Of a stretch of 48,464 bases of DNA, positions 7,381 to 16,131 are shown in pieces. A program made the position numbers and the translations under genes. Positions within the stretch are counted from its first letter, which is position 1. Each line of letters begins with the position of its first letter. The notes beneath the pieces were generated by a model. That model was not told the DNA's origin and made no database searches. It saw only the letters and a program-made list of their open reading frames with translations. Source of the stretch: an uncultured Clostridia bacterium (lineage in GTDB: Bacteria; Bacillota; Clostridia; Christensenellales; Borkfalkiaceae); contig CAKQLR010000008.1 in NCBI GenBank assembly GCA_934254725.1, positions 1-48,464 of the forward strand, given 5' to 3'.

Positions 7381-9189
7381 TTATACGACGGAATCTTTAA
7401 TTGTGGTTTTGCCGTTTTCTACGGTGATGTCAACGTACTTTCCGCAAAGGAAAATTCTATTCATTTCAACCTTTTTCATTCCGTTCGGAAGGTGCGGATT
7501 TACCGAAAAGCCGCATTTATCGAAGCTTATATCCAACAGTCCGTCGGTTATCGTTCTTGCCATAAGCGCGCTTTCAGCCGACAAATGCCTCATGTTGAAT
7601 TCGGGGTAGGCTTCCACAACGTACGGCACGCGCTCGCCCAGAAGCCTTATTTCGGACATTTCTCTAAGCTTAGAATAGGCGCGTTCTTTGTCGTCCATTC
7701 TGAACAGCGCGGCTATGTAATACAGCGCGCTTCTGTCCCAGAGAATTTCCTCGTTTTCGGAAGATCTGCACCCGCCTTTACACCAGAGTTTATCGTCGAT
7801 TGCGTCCGCGGAGCCTTTCCACCTTTCGGTTATGCCCATGTACGCAGGTAAAGTATTCCAGGCGCGTATCTCGTCGCATCCTTTATTGTAATGGTAGGTT
7901 TCGTAGCCGGATACCGTTCCGCCGAAGTAGTTTTCCACACCTTTTCTTATGCGCTTTTGCAATTCGCGGTAATGCTTCGCTTTTTCGTCTTCGCCCATTC
8001 TTTCAAGCAACACCGCATAGCACCCGAACGCCCCGTAAGCAAGCGACGATGTTGACAGATTGATACCCGAAGACAAACGGTTTTCAAGCTCGTCCGTATC
8101 GGAAAATACCACGTCGTCGGCGGTTATCTGCCTTTCGGTGAATTCGGCAAACCACTCAAACATACGCTTTTCGCGCTCGTCGGGCAAAATTCCGCGTTCG
8201 AGAAATAACCTGCTGTTCCCGAAAAGCCACATGGAAGAATCCCCTCTGTCGCCTTTTGCGTTCCAGAAGTCCGTCCCTTCCGAAAAGATACTGCACGGCA
8301 CCGGCTCGAACTCGTCGTTCATATACGGCTCAAACCAAAGCATTGCGTTCCTTGCGGCTTCAAGTAAAATTTTATCACCCGTAAACCCGAACCACGGCGT
8401 AGAATACTCGCTCTGGTCGTTGCACCATATCGCGGCATAATAATTCGTTCCGCCGGGGGAATTCACGCGCCCTTTTCTTGTACGGTAAATGCTTTCGCCT
8501 ACCCTTATCTTGGCAAACGCGAACATGGTGTCTATCACGTCGTCGCCCGTCGTCAGGTCGCACTCAGAAAGAAGCTCGTTAACCCTTGCGACTCTTTTTT
8601 CAAACGGATTTTCTTCGGAAGGAATCGGCTGATTGTAAAACCTTGCGGAATACGCAAAAAGCAGCGTAATACTTTCACCCGAAGATAAAGTCTTGCACGT
8701 TTCGCCCTCGGCAAATTCACGGCATACCCTCTCGGTGTAAGCGCGCCCTTCGCAGGCAAAGAGGGTATCCACTTTTTTATATCTTGAGGAACTGACGCGC
8801 ACACCGTCCTTTTTTGCTTTAACTTCTATCATTTCGTAAAAGATTTTTTCCGTCAGAGAAGGAAAAAATCTGTGAACGATCTCGCATTCGTCCGTCTCGG
8901 TAAAAACGGATAAAACCCCGTTTATCTCAGCTTTTACGAACTTTTCCTCCCCGAAAAACGTTGCCGCGAAATCGTTATCGACAGCACGATAAGAGGACTG
9001 CGTAACGTCGGGATGAGTTCGTATCATAGGATAAAAAATCTCCCTGCCGAAAGAAACGTTGTTGTTCTCGTCCGCTTTATATGTAATTACGGCGGAAACC
9101 TGCTCTCCGCTCATTTCGATGTCATCCTTATGATTTAAAAAATCATAGCTTACGATTTTTCTCTTTGTTTCGGCTATCTGCCATCTCAT
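7381..9189 (-). CDS. Six-hairpin-type glycoside hydrolase or related enzyme
   Basis: 602 residues, no signal peptide, so probably cytosolic. An N-terminal beta-rich part (to about 220) is followed by an (alpha/alpha)6-barrel-like part, with WCNDQSEYSTPWFGFTGDK, SSMWLFGN, AWNTLPAYMG and ILWDRSALYYIAALF as the best landmarks. This layout recalls GH63/GH78/amylo-1,6-glucosidase relatives, but I cannot assign a family or substrate. Translation most likely begins at the ATG at 9189 (GGGGTAC nearby); the longer reading from 9288 would cross the promoter at 9269-9297. The gene stands alone between a promoter and a terminator. Confidence 0.7.
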   Translation of the reverse strand: MRWQIAETKRKIVSYDFLNHKDDIEMSGEQVSAVITYKADENNNVSFGREIFYPMIRTHPDVTQSSYRAVDNDFAATFFGEEKFVKAEINGVLSVFTETDECEIVHRFFPSLTEKIFYEMIEVKAKKDGVRVSSSRYKKVDTLFACEGRAYTERVCREFAEGETCKTLSSGESITLLFAYSARFYNQPIPSEENPFEKRVARVNELLSECDLTTGDDVIDTMFAFAKIRVGESIYRTRKGRVNSPGGTNYYAAIWCNDQSEYSTPWFGFTGDKILLEAARNAMLWFEPYMNDEFEPVPCSIFSEGTDFWNAKGDRGDSSMWLFGNSRLFLERGILPDEREKRMFEWFAEFTERQITADDVVFSDTDELENRLSSGINLSTSSLAYGAFGCYAVLLERMGEDEKAKHYRELQKRIRKGVENYFGGTVSGYETYHYNKGCDEIRAWNTLPAYMGITERWKGSADAIDDKLWCKGGCRSSENEEILWDRSALYYIAALFRMDDKERAYSKLREMSEIRLLGERVPYVVEAYPEFNMRHLSAESALMARTITDGLLDISFDKCGFSVNPHLPNGMKKVEMNRIFLCGKYVDITVENGKTTIKDSVV

Positions 9190-9268
9190 AAAAGTACCCC
9201 GTTTTTCAGCCTGCGGATTTTTTTCCGAACACCGCCCCGGCCGATCGATTTCAATTTTTGCATATTTA

Positions 9269-9297
9269 AGTTTAACACGATTTATCATATTTGTAAA
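9269..9297 (-). promoter_or_regulatory. Promoter of the glycosidase gene
   Basis: Minus strand: -35 TTTACA (9297-9292), 17-nt spacer, -10 TAAACT (9274-9269). It is 80 nt upstream of the chosen start and argues against the longer reading frame. Confidence 0.5.
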
Positions 9298-9417
9298 TAC
9301 GGATTTCTCGCGCCAAGCCCGTTTTTACCCGTTTTTCCGTTCATTTTTACAAAACTTGTAATTACATTTATAACAGCAAACTCCTGAAATAAAAACAAAT
9401 TTTTTAATAAAACATAA

Positions 9418-9451
9418 AAGACGACCAACCGCTAAACGGCAAGTCGTCTTT
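9418..9451 (-). terminator. Terminator of the small XRE gene
   Basis: AAGACGAC and GTCGTCTT pair around an inner TTGCCG/CGG-TT stem; the minus-strand copy ends in TTTTATGTTTT. The plus-strand copy ends in CTTTTTC, so it may stop transcription both ways. Confidence 0.8.
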
Positions 9452-9452
9452 T

Positions 9453-9656
9453 TCAATCTGTTAAACCGAGCAAATAATCAGCCGATACCTGAAAAACCAC
9501 ACAAAGTTTTCTGATCATTTCAATCGAAGGTTGACTTCTCCCTTTTTCCCATGAAAAAATACTGTCATCGGTCGTTTGCAGCAAATTCGCTAATTGCTTT
9601 TGGGTCATTCCGCCCTCTAAGCGCAATTCTTTAAGTCTTGTTTCAAATATATCCAT
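9453..9656 (-). CDS. Small XRE-family regulator
   Basis: 67 residues, made only of an HTH_3 domain: LRLEGGMTQKQLANLLQTT, then IFSWEKGRSQPS and a C-terminal VSADYLLGLTD, as in stand-alone Cro/CI-type repressors. The ATG at 9656 is the only plausible start; no strong Shine-Dalgarno is visible. A palindrome at 9669-9683 lies right in front of the gene and may be its own operator. Its neighbours (a glycosidase and a MITE-like element) do not point to a target. Confidence 0.85.
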   Translation of the reverse strand: MDIFETRLKELRLEGGMTQKQLANLLQTTDDSIFSWEKGRSQPSIEMIRKLCVVFQVSADYLLGLTD

Positions 9657-9668
9657 ATTTATATTTTA

Positions 9669-9683
9669 CCGTAAAAATTACGG
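9669..9683. promoter_or_regulatory. Palindrome in front of the XRE gene
   Basis: The 15-bp sequence CCGTAAAAATTACGG has 6-bp arms (CCGTAA and its complement) around three bases, 13 bp before the XRE start codon. Size and place fit an autoregulatory operator of a Cro/CI-type protein. No confident -35/-10 pair was found here. Confidence 0.45.
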
Positions 9684-9722
9684 TTATACTTTTTGTAACG
9701 ATAAAAAAACAAAGGAGAAATT

Positions 9723-10016
9723 TAGGGATTCCATTCCTTATCACTAACTACCGGAAAGGCGTCTTTTTAGCCCTTTTCCGTGAGCGCTCGGGCGCAATGC
9801 GCCCGGCACAGCAACCCTCACGCTCACAAAAAATAATCTAAAAATACGCTCTTTGCGGCGCTACGCGTTTTTGCGGATAAGAAATCGCCGCTTGGCGGTA
9901 CGTTTTTTGCAAGGCAAACGACCGAAATCGTGCTAAACGCACTATGAGGAAGTTTAACAAAGCAAAAACCGATTTATTCCCGCAAAAATAATTAGTGATG
10001 AAGAATGAAATCCCTA
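9723..10016. mobile_element. MITE-like 294-bp element with terminal inverted repeats
   Basis: The two ends are inverted repeats of 26 nt matching at 22 positions: TAGGGATTCCATTCC at the left (9723-9748) and the complement of AAGAATGAAATCCCTA at the right (9991-10016). Both ends abut TA, as in mariner/IS630-type target duplications. There is no coding gene inside. It holds a strong internal hairpin (CGGGCGC/GCGCCCG, 9789-9805) nested in GTGAGCG (9780-9786) and CGCTCAC (9821-9827). The rest of the 9657-10015 gap has only the XRE palindrome. Confidence 0.5.
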
Positions 10017-10531
10017 TGAAAAAATATTTATCTTTTATCGTAGCAACCTTATTACTCGTATGCTGTTTTGCATCGTGCGATAAAAAACCGAACAATGAAA
10101 CAGCCACCGATGGAACAACCACTGAAGCAACAACCACAGAAGAAACGACCGCCGAAGAATTTTACACAAGCGTTGTTAAATCTCAAAAACTGCTCGATAT
10201 TTACGCCGATGATATTTACATCAATTGGTATGACGCAATTTATAATAATAAATTCGGCGGTAGTATCGATTGGGCTATTGCGAGAGCCTATTCCGACAAT
10301 GAAGAAAATATCAAAATCCTGGAAGAAAATGATGCAGTTATAAAAACTCAATACAAAATTGCGCACGACGGAAAATTTTCGGATAATGTAAAAGCCGTTA
10401 TGTCGGCTTACAGCGATTACTATGAATTCGTAGTAAACGTTAGCGGCTCATTTAACTCTTGCAGCGCGGAAAAAGAAACTAAAAAGAAAGCTTTGGCTTC
10501 CGAATTGAAAAAACTACAACTCGAACTATAG
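10016..10531 (+). CDS. Small lipoprotein of unknown function
   Basis: 171 residues. Signal peptide with lipobox CFASC (Cys21), then a Thr/Glu-rich linker (TTTEATTTEETTAEEFY) and a mostly helical domain of about 115 residues with no family I recognise. An upstream ATG at 9995 exists, but the signal peptide fits a start at 10016. The Shine-Dalgarno is poor (GAAG about 13 nt away), and the A of this ATG is the last base of the MITE-like element, so the native leader may have been displaced. Followed by a strong terminator; no operon partner. Confidence 0.75.
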   Translation: MKKYLSFIVATLLLVCCFASCDKKPNNETATDGTTTEATTTEETTAEEFYTSVVKSQKLLDIYADDIYINWYDAIYNNKFGGSIDWAIARAYSDNEENIKILEENDAVIKTQYKIAHDGKFSDNVKAVMSAYSDYYEFVVNVSGSFNSCSAEKETKKKALASELKKLQLEL

Positions 10532-10561
10532 AACTTTACTGAAAATTCTATAAAAAGCACA

Positions 10562-10611
10562 AAACTCCCTTATTGCATCGCTTCGTTTTATAAGGGAGTT
10601 TGTTTTTTTTA
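10562..10611 (+). terminator. Strong terminator after the lipoprotein gene
   Basis: Perfect 12-bp stem AAACTCCCTTAT / ATAAGGGAGTTT around a 16-nt loop, followed by GTTTTTTTTA. Confidence 0.92.
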
Positions 10612-10698
10612 TTCTCCGCGAAAGCAATAAAACTTTGTAATAAAACAGCGTAATGCCGCGGAATGTATTGTTTCCGATAGTTATCGCCGATAAATTCT

Positions 10699-10727
10699 TT
10701 TACTTTTTTCGTAAATTGTTATATAAT
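10699..10727 (+). promoter_or_regulatory. Promoter of the CPBP protease-rlmH operon
   Basis: -35 TTTACT, 17-nt spacer, -10 TATAAT, 21 nt before the start codon at 10749. Confidence 0.7.
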
Positions 10728-10748
10728 GTCTGAAAGGACAGGTTTATT

Positions 10749-11741
10749 ATGCAGATGAACGAAAAAAAAACAGATAAAAAGTTGCTGCCCGGGGATTCGG
10801 GACTGATATTCTCCCTCGCGGTGGTGGCACTGGTGGCGGCGTCGCTTGTATTTTCCGCAGTGCTCGGCGCGCTTGCTGCGGGAAGCGGCATGAGTTATGC
10901 GGAATACATTGAGAGCGTGAAGAACTCCTACCTATACTATTTGTTTAATTACCTTACAACTTCTGTTGCGCTGTTAGCCGCAATTTTAGTCTTTTCTGCT
11001 GTCAAAAAAATAAAGCCCTTTTCTTGCGCGGGATACGTAAAGCCGCAATGGAAATATATAATTTTAGCTGTTATGCTTGCATTCGGGCTTCTGTTTACTT
11101 TCGGGGAATTAAACGAATTATTCCTTAGTTTTCTTGAAAAATTCGGTTTCTCAAAACCCGATATGCAGTTGCCTAACAGCGAATGGTGGCAATACCTCGG
11201 CTGGATTGTAATTGTAGCGATTCTGCCGGCGATTATGGAAGAAACGATTTTCCGCGGATACGTAAAGTGCGGGTTCGAACAGACTTCTACGGTGTTCTCG
11301 GTGCTTATGGGCGGGTTCATGTTCTGCATTTTTCACCAGAACACACAGCAAACGCCCTATCAATTCCTGTGCGGAGTGATATTTGCGCTTATCGCGGTGA
11401 AAAGCGGTTCGATAATCCCGTCAGTGATAATGCACTTCTTGAATAACGCGCTTACGCTCACATTAAATTTTGCGTTCGGAGAAACTATTCCGTCCGCCCT
11501 GTACTATACCCTGGTTGCCGTCGGCGGCGTGTGCTTTGCAGTCGCTTTGGTTTACCTTTTGTTCTTCGATAAGAAAAAACAAACAGGCCAAAACAAAGAA
11601 AAACTGACACCCGTTTCGTCCGCTAAAAAAAGCAATACACCCGTAAAACAAAGCTTATCGCAGTTTTTCTTGTATTCGCTTGTGGGTTTTGCGGTGTGCA
11701 TAGTCACCTGGATAGCCGATTTTATAACGCATATAGGATAG
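10749..11741 (+). CDS. CPBP (CAAX-type) intramembrane metalloprotease
   Basis: 330 residues, about eight membrane helices. The three family motifs are in order: EETIFRGYV (about 165-173), FCIFHQN (about 192) and the closing PSVIMHFLNNAL (about 223-234), giving the two Glu, Arg and His residues of Abi/Rce1-type glutamic/metallo-proteases. Bacterial members act in the membrane on unknown substrates and sometimes give bacteriocin self-immunity; nothing here suggests bacteriocin genes. The last 60 residues (a Lys-rich loop and an extra helix) extend beyond the domain. AAAGGACAGG lies about 10 nt before the ATG; a second ATG two codons on is possible. Four bases separate it from rlmH. Confidence 0.88.
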   Translation: MQMNEKKTDKKLLPGDSGLIFSLAVVALVAASLVFSAVLGALAAGSGMSYAEYIESVKNSYLYYLFNYLTTSVALLAAILVFSAVKKIKPFSCAGYVKPQWKYIILAVMLAFGLLFTFGELNELFLSFLEKFGFSKPDMQLPNSEWWQYLGWIVIVAILPAIMEETIFRGYVKCGFEQTSTVFSVLMGGFMFCIFHQNTQQTPYQFLCGVIFALIAVKSGSIIPSVIMHFLNNALTLTLNFAFGETIPSALYYTLVAVGGVCFAVALVYLLFFDKKKQTGQNKEKLTPVSSAKKSNTPVKQSLSQFFLYSLVGFAVCIVTWIADFITHIG

Positions 11742-11745
11742 TGGT

Positions 11746-12219
11746 ATGATTAAAATTAAAATCGTTTGCGTAGGCAAAATAAAAGAAAAATACTTCCGCG
11801 ACGCGGTGGACGAATACAAGAAACGCCTTTCCCGCTTTGCGGAAGTAACCGAAAGAGAAGTTAAGGAAGAAAATATTTCTTCGGGCGGCGACGCGGAAAC
11901 GGAAAAAATCGTTTCACTCGAGGGTTCGAATATAGAAAAAGAGCTGAAAGGCTACGTCATATGCCTTGCCATCGAGGGAAAAAAGCTTTCCTCCGAGAAG
12001 CTCGCGGACAAAATTACGTCTTTAAAGGACGCGGGCGAGGGCGAAATTTGCTTTGTGATAGGCGGATCCTACGGGATTTCGGACAAAGTAAAAAAACAGG
12101 CGGACGAACTTATTTCTTTCTCCGATATGACCTTTCCTCATACCCTTGTAAGGGTTATGCTGTTTGAACAAATTTACCGCGCTTTTATGATTTCCTCCGG
12201 CGGAAAATATCATAAATAG
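11746..12219 (+). CDS. rlmH: 23S rRNA pseudouridine-1915 N3-methyltransferase RlmH
   Basis: 157 residues, the normal length for RlmH, a SPOUT-fold SAM methyltransferase that methylates pseudouridine 1915 in helix 69 of 23S rRNA in assembled ribosomes. Visible landmarks: IKIVCVGKIKEKYFRDAVDEY at the N-terminus, CLAIEGKKLSSEKLA, the knot-forming FVIGGSYGIS, and the C-terminal FPHTLVRVMLFEQIYRAF and GGKYHK. Lies four bases after the CPBP gene and shares its promoter; convergent with dapB with only 19 bp between stops. Confidence 0.96.
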   Translation: MIKIKIVCVGKIKEKYFRDAVDEYKKRLSRFAEVTEREVKEENISSGGDAETEKIVSLEGSNIEKELKGYVICLAIEGKKLSSEKLADKITSLKDAGEGEICFVIGGSYGISDKVKKQADELISFSDMTFPHTLVRVMLFEQIYRAFMISSGGKYHK

Positions 12220-12238
12220 CCTTTTTCACGCAATATCA

Positions 12239-12931
12239 CTATATTTTCTCCCCGCGGGCGTTGTATAACCCTGCGGATTTTTTATACAAATTTTCGGCTA
12301 TTTTAAGCGCGCCGTCCGCAAAAATCCCCCTTGAAAAAGCTTTGTGCGTTACAGAAACTTCCTCTTCTCCGTTTGAAAAAACAATGGTATGTATTCCTTT
12401 TACGTCCCCCTCTCTTATCGAAGTGATTTTCCCTTCGCCGAGCAAAAGGGCGTTGAGCGCAATTGCCGTGCCCGAAGGCGCATCCTTTTTGTTTTTATTG
12501 TGAATTTCCGTAATTGTAATAGGGTAGTCCTTTAACGCGAAGTGCAGCGCGGGCAAAATTTCCTTTATCGCGGCAATCCCGCGGGAAGCGTTCTCCGTCA
12601 CGCACACGGGGATAATCAAAGAAGCTTTTTCTATTTCCTTCTTATCATCTTCGTCGTAACCCGTCGTTGCGAAAACCGCAAATACTTTATGCTTTTTTGC
12701 AAACGCCAGAATATCGCCGAGCGCGGACGGAGAAGAAAAATCTATTATCCCGTCGCAGGTTTTCCCCGCGCTTTCCGCCTCTGCAAAACTTTTATATACG
12801 GGTATATCGCCGTTGCTTACGCCTTTACCGTCCACCCCGAAAACTATTTTAAAATTTTTATTTTTTTCTGCCGAGGATATAAGCTCTCCGCCTGTTTTTC
12901 CGTATATTCCGCTGACGGCTATCTGTATCAT
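12239..12931 (-). CDS. dapB: 4-Hydroxy-tetrahydrodipicolinate reductase
   Basis: 230 residues, slightly short for DapB. It reduces the DapA product with NAD(P)H in lysine and meso-diaminopimelate synthesis. The Rossmann start is IAVSGIYGKTGGELI; FATTGYDEDDK holds the nucleotide-contacting loop; the catalytic segment EIHNKNKKDAPSGTAIALN carries the family's E-(I/L)-H-H-x-x-K-x-D-A-P-S-G-T signature with the second His replaced by Asn. That His is the proposed acid in E. coli DapB, so this change is worth noting, though the neighbouring His and Lys are kept. Translationally coupled to dapA (ATGA overlap), with GGAGC before its ATG. Confidence 0.92.
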   Translation of the reverse strand: MIQIAVSGIYGKTGGELISSAEKNKNFKIVFGVDGKGVSNGDIPVYKSFAEAESAGKTCDGIIDFSSPSALGDILAFAKKHKVFAVFATTGYDEDDKKEIEKASLIIPVCVTENASRGIAAIKEILPALHFALKDYPITITEIHNKNKKDAPSGTAIALNALLLGEGKITSIREGDVKGIHTIVFSNGEEEVSVTHKAFSRGIFADGALKIAENLYKKSAGLYNARGEKI

Positions 12932-13803
12932 ATAAGCTCCTTTTTAAAAAACAAATTATTAACTTTTGCGGCGTTTTTACGCGATATAGGGCACATAGGC
13001 AATCTCAGTTCGTTTTCGCAAAGCCCTGATAAACTCATGTAATATTTTATTGCGGCAGGGTTTGTTTCGCAGTAAAGAAGTTTTACGGTTCCCCTTTCCT
13101 CGGCGAACAGTTCCTTTAAACTCGCATTTTTGTTTTCTCTTTGCAGGCGGATAAGTTCGGAAAAAAGTTTCGGCACAGCGTTTGCCGCCGCGCTTATTAT
13201 CCCCGTTGCCCCCATAACAAGCTCCTCGTCCGCAAGAAGGTCGTTTCCGCAATACAAATCGAAATTATTAAGCTCGGTTTTAAGATTTTTGAACTTGCAT
13301 ATATCGTCGGAAGCAAGCTTTATCCCTGTTATGTTTTTCAGTTTGGAAAGCTTTTTTACAAGTTCGATGGAAAGCTCCGTTCCGCATCTTTTGGGCACGT
13401 CATATAGCAGAACGGGAATGTTTACCGAGTGCGAAATCTTAAGATAATGTGCGAAAAGCCCCACTTCCTGAGGTCTGTTGTAATACGGCGTAACGGAAAG
13501 AATGCCGTCCGCGCCGAGCCTTTCGTACTCCTTTGAAAGTTCCGTGGCGACTGCGGTACAGTTACTGCCCGCGCCCGCAAAAACCTTTTTGCCACAGCTG
13601 TGTTTAAGCAAAAAACACAAAATTTCCTTTTTCTCTTTTTCGGTAAGCGTGGGCGTTTCGGCGGTAGTGCCGAGAGCAACGAATGCGTCCGCGCCGCCTT
13701 GCAGCAGATAATCCGTTATTTTTTCAAGAGAGTAAAAATCCACCGCTCCGTTTTTAAAGGGGGTGATAAGCGGAACTATAAGCCCCGAAAAACATTTATT
13801 CAA
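12928..13803 (-). CDS. dapA: 4-Hydroxy-tetrahydrodipicolinate synthase
   Basis: 291 residues from the chosen TTG. A TIM-barrel aldolase condensing pyruvate with aspartate semialdehyde, the first step of lysine/DAP synthesis. Landmarks: GLIVPLITPFKNGAVDF, ALGTTAETPTL (the Thr-Thr site), ILSVTPYYNRPQEVGL (Tyr of the triad) and TGIKLASDD with the Schiff-base Lys. The usual ATG is missing: AGGAGG lies seven bases before TTG at 13803, and the encoded start LNKCFSG fits family N-termini, so I prefer it to the ATG at 13896, which would add a 31-residue unrelated extension. First gene of the dapA-dapB operon. Confidence 0.94.
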   Translation of the reverse strand: MNKCFSGLIVPLITPFKNGAVDFYSLEKITDYLLQGGADAFVALGTTAETPTLTEKEKKEILCFLLKHSCGKKVFAGAGSNCTAVATELSKEYERLGADGILSVTPYYNRPQEVGLFAHYLKISHSVNIPVLLYDVPKRCGTELSIELVKKLSKLKNITGIKLASDDICKFKNLKTELNNFDLYCGNDLLADEELVMGATGIISAAANAVPKLFSELIRLQRENKNASLKELFAEERGTVKLLYCETNPAAIKYYMSLSGLCENELRLPMCPISRKNAAKVNNLFFKKELI

Positions 13804-13949
13804 CAAAGCGCCTCCTTTTATATTAAGTTTTCTATATGTTATGCGGAAAAATAAAAAAAGTTGCACAATAATAACCTCTTCCCTTGTGCTCCGCATAAAA
13901 AGAATTTTGCCATAAAAATAAAAAAATGCCGTCAGCCGCTTCTTTTTGA

Positions 13950-13978
13950 TTGAGTAATTTTGTTTTTTATAGTATTAT
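13950..13978 (+). promoter_or_regulatory. Promoter of the YesL-Hsp33 operon
   Basis: -35 TTGAGT, 17-nt spacer, -10 TATTAT, leaving a leader of roughly 100 nt before the start at 14083. That leader ends with a small hairpin (GGGC and GGAG pairing with CTCC and GCCC, 14045-14069) immediately upstream of the AAAAGGAG site. Confidence 0.5.
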
Positions 13979-14082
13979 ATATAAGAATCTATTATTATGC
14001 GGAATTATACGGAACGAATAAAAACGTGTGATGCGCTTTAAAATGGGCAGGAGCTATACTCCCGCGCCCGAAAAGGAGAAAA

Positions 14083-15336
14083 ATGGCTAAGAAAAAAGGC
14101 TTTATGGCAAGGCTTATCGAAGGTCCGGAGAGGTCTGAAAATTACGCAAGATCTACCCTTCCTTCAAACCGTTGGCAACTCGGTTGGGATATTTTCAAAA
14201 CGAATTTCACCAAACTTGTGCTTATAAATTTACTGCTTGCGCTGTTCTGCATACCGCTCGGGATTATATGGTTTATCCACTCGGCGGATACGACAATGCT
14301 TTCCCAGCAGGTTCCATTCGGAAGCTTTATGTCCTACCCCTTCGTAGGGTCTATGAACGGAATGCAGGAGTATGTGGAAGTTCAGGCAAATATGCACTCG
14401 CTTATGTTTCTGCCTATAGCCGCAATAATACTTGCGGTGGGCTTATCAGGCGTACTGTACATTTTGAGAAATATGGTATGGACGGAAGGCGTTTTCGTAG
14501 GCAGCGACTTCTGGAGAGGCATAAAGAAAAACTTCGTGGTTGTATGCCTTACGCTGTTCGCTTATTCTATATTCCTTTTCCTCGGAATAGTCTCGTACGG
14601 ACTTTCCGGCTATCTTGCCGCGACAGGCAACGCGAACGCCGTGCTTATGACGATAACCCGCATTATCACGATAATCGCGCTAGCGCTTCTTACGATGATG
14701 TGCTTCCATATGCTTACGATGTCCGTAACGTATGAGCTGGGCTTCTTCAAGCTTGTGAGAAACGCGTTTATTCTTACTATTTCCCTTTTGCCATCCAACA
14801 TTTTCTTCCTCGCGTTCACACTTGTCAGCGGGCTGCTTATTATGATTCTCCCCTCCATCGGGATTATCGTTTTACTTATCATCGGTCTTTCTGGCGGGTT
14901 GCTCGTATGGACGGTTTACAGCCACTGGATTTACGATAAATTCATAAACGAAAAAGTTCCCGGAGCAAAGAGAAACAGGGGTATTTACAGCAAACCCGGC
15001 GCTACCTCGTTCGGCGACGACCTTCAGGATTACGGTGAAAGCACATTCGACACCGTATACCTCAACAAGCGCCCCATAAAGCCGATTACCGACTACGACG
15101 TGGAAATTATGGAACTGCCCGAGTCTTTCAGCCGTGAAGACCTTAAGAAGCTCGAAGAAAGCAAAGAGGCTATGAGAAGGGACAGCGACCGCTACGTTGA
15201 GGACGTTCTTTCGGGAAAAATCAAGCAGGAACCCGACCTGAGCGAGTTTAAACCCTCGGACGACGAAGATAAATCGGACGAAACCGACGACGCGGCAACC
15301 GAGAGCGAAAACGAAGAAAACTTAAAAAATGAATAA
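14083..15336 (+). CDS. YesL/DUF624-like membrane protein with acidic tail
   Basis: 417 residues. Residues about 30-290 form six or so membrane helices with the DUF624 outline: LGWDIFKTNFTKLVLINLLL at the start, a middle WTEGVFVGSDFWRGIKKNF loop and KLVRNAFILTISLLP. DUF624 proteins (YesL) are often near carbohydrate-uptake genes but have no proven function. The last 120 residues are cytoplasmic and strongly acidic (SDDEDKSDETDDAATESENEE). AAAAGGAG stands seven bases before the ATG. The stop overlaps the next gene by 8 bp, so the two are co-translated. This is the first gene of a five-gene operon. Confidence 0.75.
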   Translation: MAKKKGFMARLIEGPERSENYARSTLPSNRWQLGWDIFKTNFTKLVLINLLLALFCIPLGIIWFIHSADTTMLSQQVPFGSFMSYPFVGSMNGMQEYVEVQANMHSLMFLPIAAIILAVGLSGVLYILRNMVWTEGVFVGSDFWRGIKKNFVVVCLTLFAYSIFLFLGIVSYGLSGYLAATGNANAVLMTITRIITIIALALLTMMCFHMLTMSVTYELGFFKLVRNAFILTISLLPSNIFFLAFTLVSGLLIMILPSIGIIVLLIIGLSGGLLVWTVYSHWIYDKFINEKVPGAKRNRGIYSKPGATSFGDDLQDYGESTFDTVYLNKRPIKPITDYDVEIMELPESFSREDLKKLEESKEAMRRDSDRYVEDVLSGKIKQEPDLSEFKPSDDEDKSDETDDAATESENEENLKNE

Positions 15337-16069
15337 TCCCATGAACGCATACGGGGCAATCGCCTCGCTATACGAATATTTGATGGACGTAAATTACGAT
15401 GAGTGGGCGGATTACATTCGCTCACTTATTTCTCCTTATTTAAAGGGCAACGTCGGGGTGGACGCAGGTTGCGGAAGCGGCGCGTTCACAAGGCGGTTTA
15501 AAAAGGCGGGGTTGAACGTTACAGGTATGGACATCTCCCCCGAAATGCTTTCGGTTGCAGAACGGAAAGCAAAGGACGAAGGGCTTAACATTCTGTACGT
15601 CCTCGGCGATATGAGAAAGATGAAGCTTAGTTCCAAGGTGCATTTCATAACCGCGATAACCGACTGCATGAACTACGTAAAAAAAGAAGACGTAGAAAAA
15701 ACGTTTAGGCATTTCGCTTCCTGCCTTGTTAAAGGGGGCGTGCTGGCATTCGATATTTCCACCGAGTACAAACTTAAAAACGTTATCGGCAACAATATGT
15801 TCGGCGAGGACGGCGACGACTTCTCCTATTTGTGGTTCAACACGCAGACGCCCGAAGGCGTTGAAATGGAAATTTCCGCGTTTATCCGCGAAAAAGGGGA
15901 TTTCTTCATCAAAAAAGAAGAGCGTCACTTCCAATATTTTCACACCGAAAACGAGCTTAAAACAGCACTTGACAAAGCGGGCTTCGATTTAATAAAGACT
16001 GAGGGACATCTTGGAGAAAAGGTGACCGAAACAACCGAAAGGCTGAACTTTTTAGCGGTAAAGCGCTGA
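15329..16069 (+). CDS. Class I SAM-dependent methyltransferase
   Basis: 246 residues. Motif I is VGVDAGCGSGAFTRRFKKAG (about 40-60), followed by VTGMDISPEMLSVAERKA (the acidic residue that holds the SAM ribose) and the post-motif DMRKMKL / ITAITDCMNYV / GGVLAFDISTEYKL. This is the YrbA/YqeM-like small-molecule or tRNA methyltransferase group, and no substrate can be given. ATG overlaps the end of the YesL-like gene. Confidence 0.85.
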   Translation: MNNPMNAYGAIASLYEYLMDVNYDEWADYIRSLISPYLKGNVGVDAGCGSGAFTRRFKKAGLNVTGMDISPEMLSVAERKAKDEGLNILYVLGDMRKMKLSSKVHFITAITDCMNYVKKEDVEKTFRHFASCLVKGGVLAFDISTEYKLKNVIGNNMFGEDGDDFSYLWFNTQTPEGVEMEISAFIREKGDFFIKKEERHFQYFHTENELKTALDKAGFDLIKTEGHLGEKVTETTERLNFLAVKR

Positions 16070-16131
16070 GTTCGCACGTACGTTTTTCCCCTATGTTCTC
16101 TCTGCTTTCAGAATAACAAAAAGGTATAAGT

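Noticed and set aside
13804..13949. Lysine riboswitch before dapA
   Set aside because: The leader is too short (under 100 nt) and A/U-rich and shows none of the five-helix lysine element.
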